This document shows positions 54,024 through 64,000 of a DNA stretch of 64,000 nt, one piece after another; positions within the stretch are counted from its first letter, which is position 1; each line of letters opens with the position of its first letter. The position numbers were made by a program, and so were the translations under genes. The stretch comes from Parietaria judaica (Eukaryota; Streptophyta; Magnoliopsida; Rosales; Urticaceae). The notes under the pieces were generated by a model that had not been told where the DNA came from, searched no databases, and saw only the letters and a list, made by a program, of their open reading frames with translations. The DNA lies in NCBI GenBank assembly GCA_954871525.1, contig OX940866.1:12733001-12797000 (forward strand). The letters are read 5' to 3'.

Positions 54024-57000
54024 CTAGAAATTGGCATCATTCTCCACAAACTCTACCAAAACTCTCAAAATGGAAGCCCTTGGGTCGAACTCTTCTTTGC
54101 CCAGCACGTCCTTGGCTTCAAAAACGGCCTTCATAACTCGGGTGTACAGCTTCTCTAGCTGCGGAATGCTGAAGCTCTTCGCCCGCTCCACAAAACGCAG
54201 CTTGATGGGTTCCACCTCTGAATCGGACCCGCAATCTGCCATCTCCACGTCATCGGGCTGGGACCCACTTGCACCGGCGTGATCGAGAACTTCGACTTCG
54301 CCTGTCGCACCAGTTTCAGGCAAATTCTGGTCGTCAGCGAGCGTTTCCAGCGCGTCGCTTGGGGCTGCGTTGTTTGTTTCCGACTCCTGCGGCGGGTCTT
54401 GCTGTGGCGCCTGTGACTTCTCTTCTGCGGACAAAATGCATAATCCCAATACGTAAAATGTTCAAGCCGGTTTGCATATTACTCGGTGCATTCTCGAGAA
54501 ATAGTACCTGTTTGTGCAGCATCTGAGGTCTTTTTAGGTCTTTTCAGTGCCTCGTAACTTTGATCCAGGTTTACGTCTGGCTGAACATTACGGAGTCGGG
54601 CACTCGCTCTAGTAATCGTTGCCAGCTGCACCACAGGGGTAGACGGGTAATTTAATCCGATTCCCTGCAACTCTTCTGGCAGCTGCATTGGACCTCCTTG
54701 GGTGGCGATCTTGTCGCAATGCAACACCAGAGCGGGGTCTATCTGCGTGATCATTCCATGTACCTGCGCAAATATTTTAAATTTTATTTGTCAGCTATTT
54801 ATTTTACTATGAGAAAAGAACCCAAAAAGTAATGTAAATTAGAAACAAGAATAAACTTACTGCATCCCGCAGCTCAAAAGCTCTACTAACGATCCTAGAA
54901 CCGTTGTAATCATCTCCGTTATAAACCTGAAATTACAAAAGATTTAACCAATATCTATTGTACAAGTTCTCGAACTTAATGTTGCTCTGGTTTTTTTAGA
55001 CTTGACAAAATCACAGCACGGAGCAACAATCAACAATGTCATTAGAAAAGTTTGATCTTAAATATGATTTATGTACTCTTTTTCCGTACGGTAACTGCAG
55101 ATGTTTTGCCAAATCTGGCAATCTATGTATGTCACAACTATTTTAACTACTCAATACATTTTCCGTGCAGCAATAACCGATGGCAATTTTTTTTTTCTTT
55201 TCTGATCAACAGCGCAAACTCAGTGCAAGAAAAACGCACCTTAGCGTTAGTTACTAAGAGATCAACATCTTGAAGAAAAGATGAGCATGTAATATACTGT
55301 CCAGAATCAACACGTTGCAAAAGAGTAGCCACGTCCACGGGATTCTGGATTATTGTCCGATAGTTTGGAGCATCTTCATCCAAAACAGGATAGTGGAAGA
55401 CGCTAAACCTTTTATCATACAGAATCCTGCAAAAAGAAAAAAAATCTTTTTCAGTATCTATATCGAAAAGGGTTAATGACGGCAAAAATACCCAAAGTTT
55501 GGTTAAAGAATCGTGTACCTAAAGTTTAAAAGTGGTGGCAAAAATACCCAAAGTCGCATTTAGGGAGTTGACCACTCTATTCTCGTAACGCCGTTAACTT
55601 ACCGGTTAACTCTGGCCACGTGGACAAATTTGTTTTGTTAAGTGTAATCATTAGGGGTTCAATTAGTTGTATTAAATAGTGTTTATTAGGGGTTTAATTC
55701 GTTGTTTTGTCGTAAACGAGGCTGATTTGGGCTCATCCATGTGGCAAAAATTGTTATGTCAGCAACCCACGTTTGTCCGCATGGCCATAGTTAACGGGTA
55801 AGTTAACGGCGTTACGAAAATGGACTGGTCAACTCCCCAAATACGACTTTGGGTATTTTTACCACCACTTTTAAACTTTGGGTACACGAGGGGTTCTTTG
55901 ACCAAACTTTGGGTATTTTTGCCGTCATTAACCCTATCGAAAAAGACTACATTGAGATATTGACAAACATATATGGAGGATTCTTCTGATCAACAATACG
56001 AAATAGGACACTTGACAGTTAGATAGAAATATTAAAGGGAAGGGTAACCATATTTATATAATTTCTTTTCTTTACATTTTTTTAAGTGAAGGTCTGGTAG
56101 TAGTGAGCAAGAAAACTTCATTTTTTTTTCCAGTGATTATGAAATGTACTTCTCATTAAAATATCCAAGATCAAATCAATACTAGAGGACTCTTTGCTTA
56201 TAGCAAAATAATCCCACAAAACGTGCAGATTAGCTTAAGCACTGTGGAATAAAGACCGAAAATTGTGGGTGGTAATGGTGTGGTCTTCTTATGTGCTGAT
56301 AATATGTCATGGAGTACACAACAAGTACAGTAAAATGGTTCTATTCACATCTTTTGAAAAGATAGGGAAGAGAAAATAACTTACTATAAACCACAAGCCA
56401 CCAAACCATTAACGAAAGAAAAAGAAATTGATATGAAGAGGATTAAGTAATATCTAACCGGTTGCAAATATCCCTGAGGCACATTCGCAAACGGCGAAGG
56501 GCGTGTTGCTCGGCTTCAACCTTTGCTTTTAGCTCGGAGATCTTTGGACCACTAACTACTTTTGGAGCCTTTGGAAGCTCGGGAGCTGATGATTTCTGTG
56601 ACTTTTTCGTCATTCCCTCCAACAAGACCGAAAAGGCAGCTTGAATTAAATGGTCAAAAAATAATGTTCTATCTTCGTCTGTTAGTTCGCCCACCTGATA
56701 GCTGTCAATAAAGAATTAAGTTCGGAACAAAGCTTTTAGAAGCCAAATGACTTTCAAATGTTATTTGACGCCACCTAGACACCACAAATTATCAAAGTAA
56801 CAAAAACATCACAGATTCCTAATTCTCAATTCAACTATTATAAAACTAATCCCTAATCCCAAAAAGATAAACCAAGATGGAAAAACGAGAGATGACAATT
56901 ACAATCAAGGGAAAGTGCGTTTTCAGAAATATGAGGTGACGCCATCGTTTTGACTACTCAATTACAATGAAGGAGATAAAAGAGAGCATACACAGAATTG

Positions 57001-60000
57001 TGGGAAAATATCGAAGCAGCGTCTGAATCAACTTCAGCAAATGGCACTGAGGATGTCCCAAGCAACAAAATGGGTAAGTCAGAAGGCATATCTTCTAATA
57101 GAGTCAACAGAACAGCCCTCAATTGCTCATGTGCCTGCAGAAACATCTCAGGTCGTCAGGCCGTTTGTCTGCTATGCAAATGGTCTTATAGCAATTTGGC
57201 TGAGACAAGTTTCGCATCAGAGTATAAACTTACGGTATCCCACCACAGATGGAACTGAGGGATATAAAGGATAGATGGTGTTGTTCTTCTTGCTTCACCA
57301 AATATGTGGACCAATGCTTCCTCAGATGTCTTTGCACTGGGATCCGAGATCAGCGAAGAGAGTCCAAGAGAGTGAATCGGGAATTTCTCTAGCTCATGCA
57401 AAATTGCAGGCCCAAGATGATCCTGTGAAACTAAAGCAGTAAGTATATTTAGTTGAGGTTCCAAGAAAGACTAATATGTCAAAAAGAAACGGTTCCAAGA
57501 TATTTACCAGCCCAGAACCTTCACCGCCACACAAAAGAAGTCGGGGCCTATATACAAGAGGAATGGCTGAACCATATGAAAGCAGGGAAAGTTTCATCAA
57601 TTCCGGAGACATTGAAAGGGGACAGAAGATATCGGATATATGACTCATGGCATTACTCAGATGCCTATGCAGACACGGTGCGACTACTAGAGACAACGGT
57701 CTAGATTGCACAACAGCACCCCTATGAGCAGCTGGTGTAATCGTAGACATGGCTTCAATGAAGTGATACTTCTCAACCCTTACAGAATCCACATCTATTA
57801 CAAACTTGTCATCACTCGTATACACCTGAGGATACTTTTGTCGGAAAGCACGAATTGCAGCCTCTGTGCAGAGAGCCTTCAAATCAGCGCCACAATATCC
57901 TACACAGCTAGCGGCAAGTTCTAATTTCAGCTCCTTTGGGGGAGGATTTTTCCACTTGCGAGTGTGTATGTCCAATATTTCAGCGCGAGCCTCGCATCCA
58001 GGAAGCGAAAAGTTGAATTCGCGATCAAAGCGACCCGGGCGGCGCAGGGCTCCATCAATGGCATCGATTCGGTTAGTTGCTCCAATCAATACAACTTGCC
58101 CACGAGAATCAAGACCATCCATCAGAGCAAGCAGGGTAGATACAATAGAGTTGTGAATCTGCTCCTGCTTGCTGGACCTAACAGGTGCGAGACCGTCAAT
58201 TTCATCAAAGAAGATGATGGAAGGCTGGTTCCTCTGTGCTTCCTCAAAAAGTAGCTTCAACTGTCTCTCAGCTTCACCCACCCATTTGCTAAGGACATCC
58301 GCACCCTTACGCATGTAAAAGCTTACCTTCTGGCCAGCCTTTGACGCAGCACAGGCTAATGCTCGGGCAATCAAAGTCTTACCAGTGCCAGGAGGTCCAC
58401 AAAGCAGCACCCCCCTTGGCGGGGTGATATGGTAATTGGCAAAAAAGTCGGGATAGAGTAGGGGAAAGAAGACCATTTCCTTCAGAGCATCTATATATTC
58501 TGAAAGCCCACCTATATCATCAAAACTAACACTCTCATCTACCTGTAAAGGTTGAATATCTGCTCCTCCCTTTGAGCTTGGCCCTGCCGTCTGAACCCCG
58601 GGAGTCATGGTGGTCAAACCATCTGCTTGGTGACCCCACCCTGATGCAGCAACATTCAGGCCCCATGGGGTTGACCCGCCATGCATGTCAAGTCCCCCGA
58701 AGAGCCATGGAGCTCCGGAGCGGCTCCCACCCCTTCCCCATGGGATTGCGGGGCCTTGATCTAACTCGTCTACAAGAAGCGAGTCGTCAGAATCTTCCGC
58801 TCGTGTAATACGATGCCGCTTGTGAACCCGCGATCCACTCTTCCTAACCTCTCTACTGACCTTTGTGCCCATTCCTTGATGCAATATCCTTTGAGGAGAT
58901 CTTGGCCTTGGCTTTCTTTCTTCCATAGACATCCTCCGGACTTCTGCACGGTTCCTGAGGTCGTATCGCCTCCTTCCATGTTGCTCTTCTTCTTCTTCCT
59001 CCTCTTCTTCCTCTTCCTCCTCTTCCTCACCCTCCTCGTCATCACCATCTACCTCCACATCATCGTCTTCCTCTTCCCCATTCTGACCATCCACTGCATC
59101 AACATCTTCGACATCGTTCCCATTTTCAGTGTCTTCTTCAACACCTTTTTCTTCTGATGATCCATTCTCATCATCAGATCCCAACTGTAACGGTCCTCTT
59201 GAATCTCCCTTGGAACGACGGGGCCGTAACCCTTCGCGCCGAGGATTTGACTTATTTCCCACTATCTTTTTCTCCTTAGGGGATGAATACTCGTCCGGGC
59301 TCACATTATTATCTATGTTCCTCGAAGATCCGTAGATGGGTCGCTGAAACAAAACCACCCGTCTTCAGAAATAAAACAATCAATCACTTTTTTTCCATAA
59401 CCTAATTTCTAATAACTAGCATTATAGCTTGGGCGAAGACTTAAAGAAACTGACCATCATGTCTTGATCCTCACAACCCGAACTGTCTGTATAGTCTTCA
59501 CGATTCACAGCTTTCCGCTTGCGCGTGGAGCGACGAAGGTTACCTAAATCCGCCTGAAACAGAAATACAATAGCACATTGCAGGGTTTTAGAAAGGGATA
59601 TACATTTACATGTTACAAAAAGAAAGGGAAATCGATTACAATCAACATTCTCACAGTTTACGAACAAGAAAAAGAAGTAAAACCAGGGAACATGCAACTC
59701 CATCCTATGTTTCAGGCAATTGAAACCACGAAACGAGTCGAGTGCGGCATCGGGTTCTTACGTTGGCATTCTGCGACGGCGGAGGTCGGCGAGCGGCGGC
59801 GGCGGAGGGAGAGGAGAGGAACTTGGCGAGGCGCGAAGCAGCGGTCCTTTTCTTGGAGCTGGGCTTGCAGCTGCGGCTGCGGCTCCGGTTGCGGTTGCGC
59901 AAGCCGACGGTGTTGATGATGGGCGTGTTGTAGTAGTAGTAAGGCCGCCCCATCTTCGGCTTGGGCCTCCGCCGCAGCCTGTCGCTCGTCCGAACCGGCC

Positions 60001-60040
60001 TCGGCTCGCCGCCGGCGTCCGACGATCGCTTCGACTGCAT
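54024..60040 (-). CDS. BRAT1: AAA-ATPase with bromodomain (ATAD2/BRAT1 type), 1232 aa
   Basis: Exons (minus): 60040-59762, 59553-59455, 59343-57508, 57422-57234, 57134-56992, 56701-56459, 55426-55240, 54926-54861, 54763-54508, 54424-54024; one frame, about 1232 residues. It matches Arabidopsis At1g05910 (BRAT1, ~1210 aa), a nuclear ATAD2-family protein implicated in transcription of methylated genes. The N-terminus is basic. An acidic run (Glu-rich, about residue 228-246) is followed by RRRYDLRNRAEVRRM. AAA1 has Walker A GPPGTGKT (about 441) and Walker B IIFFDEIDG (about 502), with GATNRIDAIDGALRRPGRFDRE. AAA2 is degenerate (CGGEGSG), as in the family. The bromodomain (about 930-1020) includes NPVDVATLLQRVDSGQY and the acetyl-lysine-pocket Asn in VYNGDDYNG. 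Exon 5 ends GT/gtatgc, restoring the family phrase SVYQV. An intron holds a Mutator-like MITE. Confidence 0.95.
55470..55934. mobile_element. Mutator-like MITE in a BRAT1 intron, 465 bp
   Basis: Ends are GGGTTAATGACGGC and GCCGTCATTAACCC. A perfect 9-bp target duplication, tatcgaaaa, lies at 55461-55469 and 55935-55943. Inverted arms extend at least 130 bp (for example cccaaagtttggttaaagaa pairs with ttctttgaccaaactttggg). The insert is 14 bp or more beyond exon 7, in the 1-kb intron between exons 6 and 7. It encodes no protein and shares end sequence with the element at 29700-30841. Confidence 0.93.
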
Positions 60041-60377
60041 GTCTGTTCCGGATCAGCGCTCTCGGACGACGAATAGCATCACGGAGACCAGAACCCCGAG
60101 CTAGGGTTTCGGACAGCGAGAGAGGAATTTCCGAGCAGAGATGAGTGTCTCGTCTTTGCCCTAGACCAGAAGAGAAGTGCAAGATTTTTCTTGTTACCTC
60201 CTACGCCTTGAGACTCTGCGTTCTGTGACCCGACCCGGGATTTTCATCCGGGTATGGTTTTCAATGGGTAGGTGCCTTACGTCATTATTATTATTATTAA
60301 TTAGGAATCTACTTTTATATTTGTTTATAAATTTTTTATTTTTTAAATTGTAAAATCTAAAGATAAACTCTCAAAAG
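60041..60377 (-). promoter_or_regulatory. BRAT1 upstream region
   Basis: The 140 bp before the ATG are GC-balanced and include, on the plus strand, gagctagggtttcggac. This is a likely leader with the aaccctag word common in plant 5' UTRs. Beyond about 60270 the sequence becomes AT-rich, with a short (TTA)n run. No TATA box was assigned. Confidence 0.4.
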
Positions 60378-61157
60378 TATGGGGTGTGCTGAAGAATAAC
60401 CGGTAACATATAATTTAAAACCGTAACCGAAAATTATCTGGTTTAAAACAACCGTAACCGAATTCTTTTGAAAACACAATAAGGTTAACCGTATTCGGTT
60501 TCAAACAAAATAACGTTACAGATTATCTTTGTAACCGGTTTTAATATTAAATTTATTTATTTAAATACTTTAGAATTAAATCAAGTAAGTTACTTCTCTC
60601 TTCACACAAAACTTCCTCAACTTCTACTTCTTTTTTCTTTTTGTCGCCGACTCTTTCATATTTCCTACACAGTTCCTTGATTATTATTGTTATGCTCTTG
60701 ATCTTGTTCATTTGATTTGCCGTTTTCTGCTCGATCTTGTCATTATATATTATAATTATGCTTAATATTGTTTATTCAAGTTTTATTATTATTTTTCATT
60801 TGTTGGATATTGCTGGATTGTTATGATATTGAAATGTCATTGCTATATACTATATTTATTTGAAAAGGCATATTATTTTGGACCACAAGTAGACGAGGAT
60901 GTGTTATTATTTTAGACCGATATGTTTTATTGTTGCGATAAAATGTGTTGAATATAATATTTTTAAAAAAAAAAAAAACAGGTTAAGGTTGTTAAACAGG
61001 TTAACCAGATTTCGATAACCGGAAATTAGGTTAACTGGTTTCCGGTTAACCGATTTTTAAAAAGAGGTTAAGGTTATTAAAACATGAATAACCGGAATCA
61101 GGTTAACGATACCAAATAGTGGGGAAAAAACATGTTAAACGACCGGTTGCACCTCTA
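60378..61157. mobile_element. Non-autonomous hAT element, 780 bp
   Basis: Starts TATGGGGTGTGCTG and ends GGTTGCACCTCTA. A perfect 8-bp target duplication, ctcaaaag, lies at 60370-60377 and 61158-61165. The outer ~200 bp on each side share the accggttaacct/taaccgtaaccg words of the element at 37483-38069, read in the opposite sense. The inner ~350 bp (about 60590-60960) are unrelated and more balanced, so this is a longer or insert-bearing member of the same family. Confidence 0.87.
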
Positions 61158-61165
61158 CTCAAAAG

Positions 61166-61987
61166 TGTACTTTAGTATTTTATTTAAAAAAAATAAATTA
61201 CAACAGAAGTTATTAAAACTCGCTAGTTTCTTACAATTTTTTAAACTAAATTATTGACGGCGGAAATCCTTAACATAAATATTTTCTTACAAATAAATAA
61301 ACTTGACCGTTAAGCGTCACGTGGCATCCAATTGACCACCACGCGGCATTATCATGTCATTCAACATTCATGTAGCAATATCACGCGATATTTTTTAAAT
61401 TAATTTCTAAAAGAAACAATGCTAGTACTTAAAACTTGGCTCGCAGTCGCAGATTTCCACGTACGATTTCACAACCCGGATTTTCACGTAATCAAAATAG
61501 TATGGCTCGGTCATCGGCGAAGACGGAGGTTTCCGTCTACATTTGATCGTTTAAACTTCTAAAAACCCCAAAATTGTCCTTCACATTTTACTTAAGTTGC
61601 TGGAAACATCAATATGAAGAAAGCTTTCTCAAGAGCTTAAAGAGGAGTCTTATATCTCCAATACTCACGATCTCCTCGAAGAAACACAGAAATTATATAT
61701 TGTCCAAAAATATATAAATTCTTGCAAAACCACCATACATAATATACTAGACCTTTGAAGTTTGAACAAATGTGTAACAAGTTCTAACAAATTTAATAAT
61801 GGCATACCACACGTTTTATCACTTTCTCATCAAAGCTACAAGCAACTCGACCCCCAAAAAAAAACAAAAAAACAAAAAAACTCACAAATGCAAAAAAGAA
61901 TGAAAAAATGACAAAAACAGAGTGAATGATGGGCGAATGAATTTACAAATAACATTACATGTATTGTTTAATTACCGAAACAGGGCT
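61166..61987. other. Spacer downstream of the EFR3-like gene
   Basis: AT-rich. An A-rich run (aaaaaaaacaaaaaaacaaaa) lies at 61855-61880. No gene was recognised. The last ~60 bp probably belong to the 3' UTR of the minus-strand gene. Confidence 0.4.
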
Positions 61988-64000
61988 TTAGCAGCCGGCC
62001 GCTTTCAGGAATTTGTCGTAAGGGCTCGAAGGCGGCAGCCTGAAGGAGTGCGAGCACGGAAACATCGGCTCCAGTTTTATCAACTTCATGTCCCCTTCTT
62101 CACGCTCCTTTGCCTGAGGCATTAGCCACGCAAACAATGTTATATTATCCGAAATTGATTGTCCGAAAATAAGCTGGGATTTTACTGCCCATATTAAACC
62201 CTTCACTTTGTATATTTTTATATAAAAACTGACAGGACTATATTGAGACGAGGAATTTTGGAAAAAAATAATCATATGTCCAAAAATATATTTTCAATTT
62301 TTTTAGGTGGCACAAATTCATGATTTATATTGGGAATTTTTGCCACAAAAAAAGAAAGATTGAGAATATAAGTTATTGTTTTCGTACATATGGGTATTTT
62401 TGCCACTAATTCCTCTATTGAGACTAAAGTTTATAGTCAAGAGAGGGTGGATAATCATTTTACAAACTAATTGGTCAAATAAGGACATAGAGAAAAAATT
62501 TGTAAGATCGAGAATTGATTGTCCTAATTATTACTGAAATAAATAAATAGTTTGACTTTGAAAGTGTCTGCCTTGCCAAGTAGTCAACAAAAGTTCGCCG
62601 ACTAATTTAAAAAAGACGGATTTCGTGGCAGGAGCAGAAACGGGTGGCTTGTAATGCAAGTAATATTACGGGTATGTCTTTAGCAAATCTCGCACCTTTG
62701 CTGGTGTAATGGGGTAGTCGCTTCCATAAACGTTGGAAAGCACGATTGCGTTTGCCTCTTGCTGCTGCTTAAAGCTATGAAGCACCGACATTTTCTGTTG
62801 TTTACCCGTCACAAGGGCTTCACACTGCTCTTTCATCTCGTCATAAGGTATCGGAGCTGACGAAACCGGGAAGCTTGCCACATGCCGTGCGGTTTCAAGA
62901 ACCTGTTCATAACGATATAACAAAGCTTATAACCATGAAGCTTGCAAGAATAAAAACGAAAACAAAATCAAAATGTTAATATTTGGCAATGATCAAGCCA
63001 TAGATATAAATAGAAGGTCTTACAGATTCTAAAAGCTGATTAACGCTGAGAATGTCGATGTTATTGACAGACATTGATGTTCTGCGATCTGACTGGCTTC
63101 CGCTTGCTTCGGGGAAGGCCTCCTCGTCTGTTAAGGCCGTTGTAGCCATTTCCTGAGAGAAATCACCGACGAAAAATGGTTGTGCAATCATAAAGAATGA
63201 AAGATTATGTTTTACAAGGAGGAAAATCATGATTTTTACCTCGGCGAAATCTGGAAATTCCAAATTAGCAAGAGGAGAGCATGGCCGCGGTGTCTCCATG
63301 AATAATGGAGCTCCCAATAGATATGCATCGTCATCGGGCGAAAAACCCTGTAAGACTTCCTTCTCGACGCTTGATAACTCATCCTTAAAACAAGGGAAAG
63401 CAGAGTTTCACTGTCTATAAGAACCACCCTTTTGCCAAGAAAGAAAAAAAATAATCTGTGGGATATCAACCTCGTCGCGGACGTAAAACCAAACCAACAC
63501 CGCTTCCCTATATTGATAGACTGTAAATCTAGAGAAAATATTTCTTTGATGCCTTCTTATCAATCGCAGGTCTCTTAAATAGACCAAACCTTAAAGCTAA
63601 TAACTCAAATCCTAAACAGCTTAATAATTGAAAAAACCATACTTAAATAAATTAATAAAGCACATTTTGACTTAACCTTAATAAATAATAAGACTAAACA
63701 TAGTTACAAATGTAACAGAATCCTGCAACATTTTTTCAGATGCTAAAGCATGAGATAAATTGGTACCTCTGACAAATTCGCATATCGTGTTATGAAGTTG
63801 GATATCACCATTTTTTTCAATTGTGTGTCATCTAATTCTATTGCTGAGAGAGTCTTCACAGCAGCAACTTCATCTTCCTCCAATCCGAACAACATCTTTC
63901 CGTTACAAGATTCTACAAAAACTGCCTGCAGTCGGGAATCATCGACTATCTGAAGATGGGGATCAACCTATGAGGGAATAGAGATAATCAGAGAAAAGGT
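61988..64000 (-). CDS. EFR3/SEMI-ROLLED LEAF2-like protein, C-terminal part
   Basis: The last five exons (minus) are 63967-63767, 63383-63240, 63152-63024, 62902-62696 and 62113-61988. All have phase-0 junctions, encoding the final 235 residues (67+48+43+69, then 41 and stop). The gene continues left-to-right beyond the window. The sequence fits plant EFR3-like proteins (SRL2, Arabidopsis At5g21080/At2g41830), armadillo-type scaffolds that in yeast and animals recruit PI4-kinase to the plasma membrane. In grasses SRL2 affects leaf rolling. Family phrases are VDPHLQIVDDSRLQAV, DELSSVEKEVLQGFSPDD, ILSVNQLLESVLETARHV, CEALVTGKQQKMSVL and the terminal PPSSPYDKFLKAAGC. The N-terminal ARM repeats lie outside. 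No break is seen in the visible exons. Confidence 0.9.

Noticed and set aside
59129..59335. ORFs antisense to the acidic region of BRAT1
   Set aside because: They mirror the (GAA/GAG)n tract that encodes the Glu-rich run. They have no independent support.
1..64000. tRNA, rRNA or other structural RNA genes
   Set aside because: I looked for B-box-like ggttcgaatcc words and cloverleaf arms and saw none that were convincing. A tRNAscan-SE/Infernal run would be decisive.

Overview
The window is nuclear DNA from a flowering plant, most likely a eudicot. The protein genes are intron-split, have plant-specific families (a CRINKLY4-type receptor kinase, an R2R3-MYB of subgroup 21, an EFR3/SEMI-ROLLED-LEAF2-like protein) and sit in very AT-rich DNA full of plant transposon remnants. 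No prokaryotic or organellar features were seen. All exon boundaries were read by eye from GT/GC-AG sites plus reading-frame continuity.

Region 1 to 13.6 kb is almost entirely transposon debris: a ~65-bp minisatellite and a probable gypsy-type 3' LTR (1-1.7 kb), a hAT zinc-finger ORF remnant (2.8-3.1 kb), a 1.15-kb Mutator-like foldback element (5.0-6.2 kb), three non-autonomous hAT elements with perfect 8-bp target duplications (6.6, 8.4 and 9.0 kb, the last two back to back), and a 3.5-kb Ty1/copia element (10.1-13.6 kb). The copia element has no gag, a truncated RT, and four tandem RNA-hairpin units in its leader.

From 14.1 to 17.3 kb lies an uncharacterised SAP-domain-like gene on the plus strand. 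From 17.3 to 24.4 kb there is AT-rich repeat DNA with a tandemly duplicated, broken ORF. An intronless, strikingly GC-rich ACR4/CRINKLY4 receptor kinase gene (25.1-27.8 kb) follows, with an L1-box-like site and overlapping uORFs upstream. Then come a 5'-truncated LINE, a solo LTR (28.7-29.5 kb) and a 1.14-kb Mutator-like foldback element (29.7-30.8 kb).

A subgroup-21 R2R3-MYB lies on the minus strand at 32.2-33.0 kb. A second solo LTR (35.4-36.7 kb) and nested hAT material (37.1-38.2 kb) separate it from a small PEN-2 gene (gamma-secretase subunit) on the minus strand at 40.6-41.25 kb. A DUF1985 transposon-gene fragment (42.2-43.2 kb) follows. The rest is dense genic DNA on the minus strand: a 20-exon TTC27-type TPR gene (45.2-52.5 kb), an 89/105/122-bp minisatellite (53.0-53.8 kb), a 10-exon ATAD2/BRAT1-type AAA-ATPase bromodomain gene (54.0-60.0 kb, with a Mutator-like MITE in one intron), another hAT element (60.4-61.2 kb), and the 3' part of an EFR3/SRL2-like gene (62.0-64.0 kb, continuing beyond the window).

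The genes do not form a pathway. They are independent housekeeping or developmental genes: epidermal signalling, transcription, intramembrane proteolysis, TPR scaffold, chromatin ATPase and plasma-membrane scaffold. The most unusual structure I can see is the fourfold repeated, covarying hairpin in the leader of the defective copia element.
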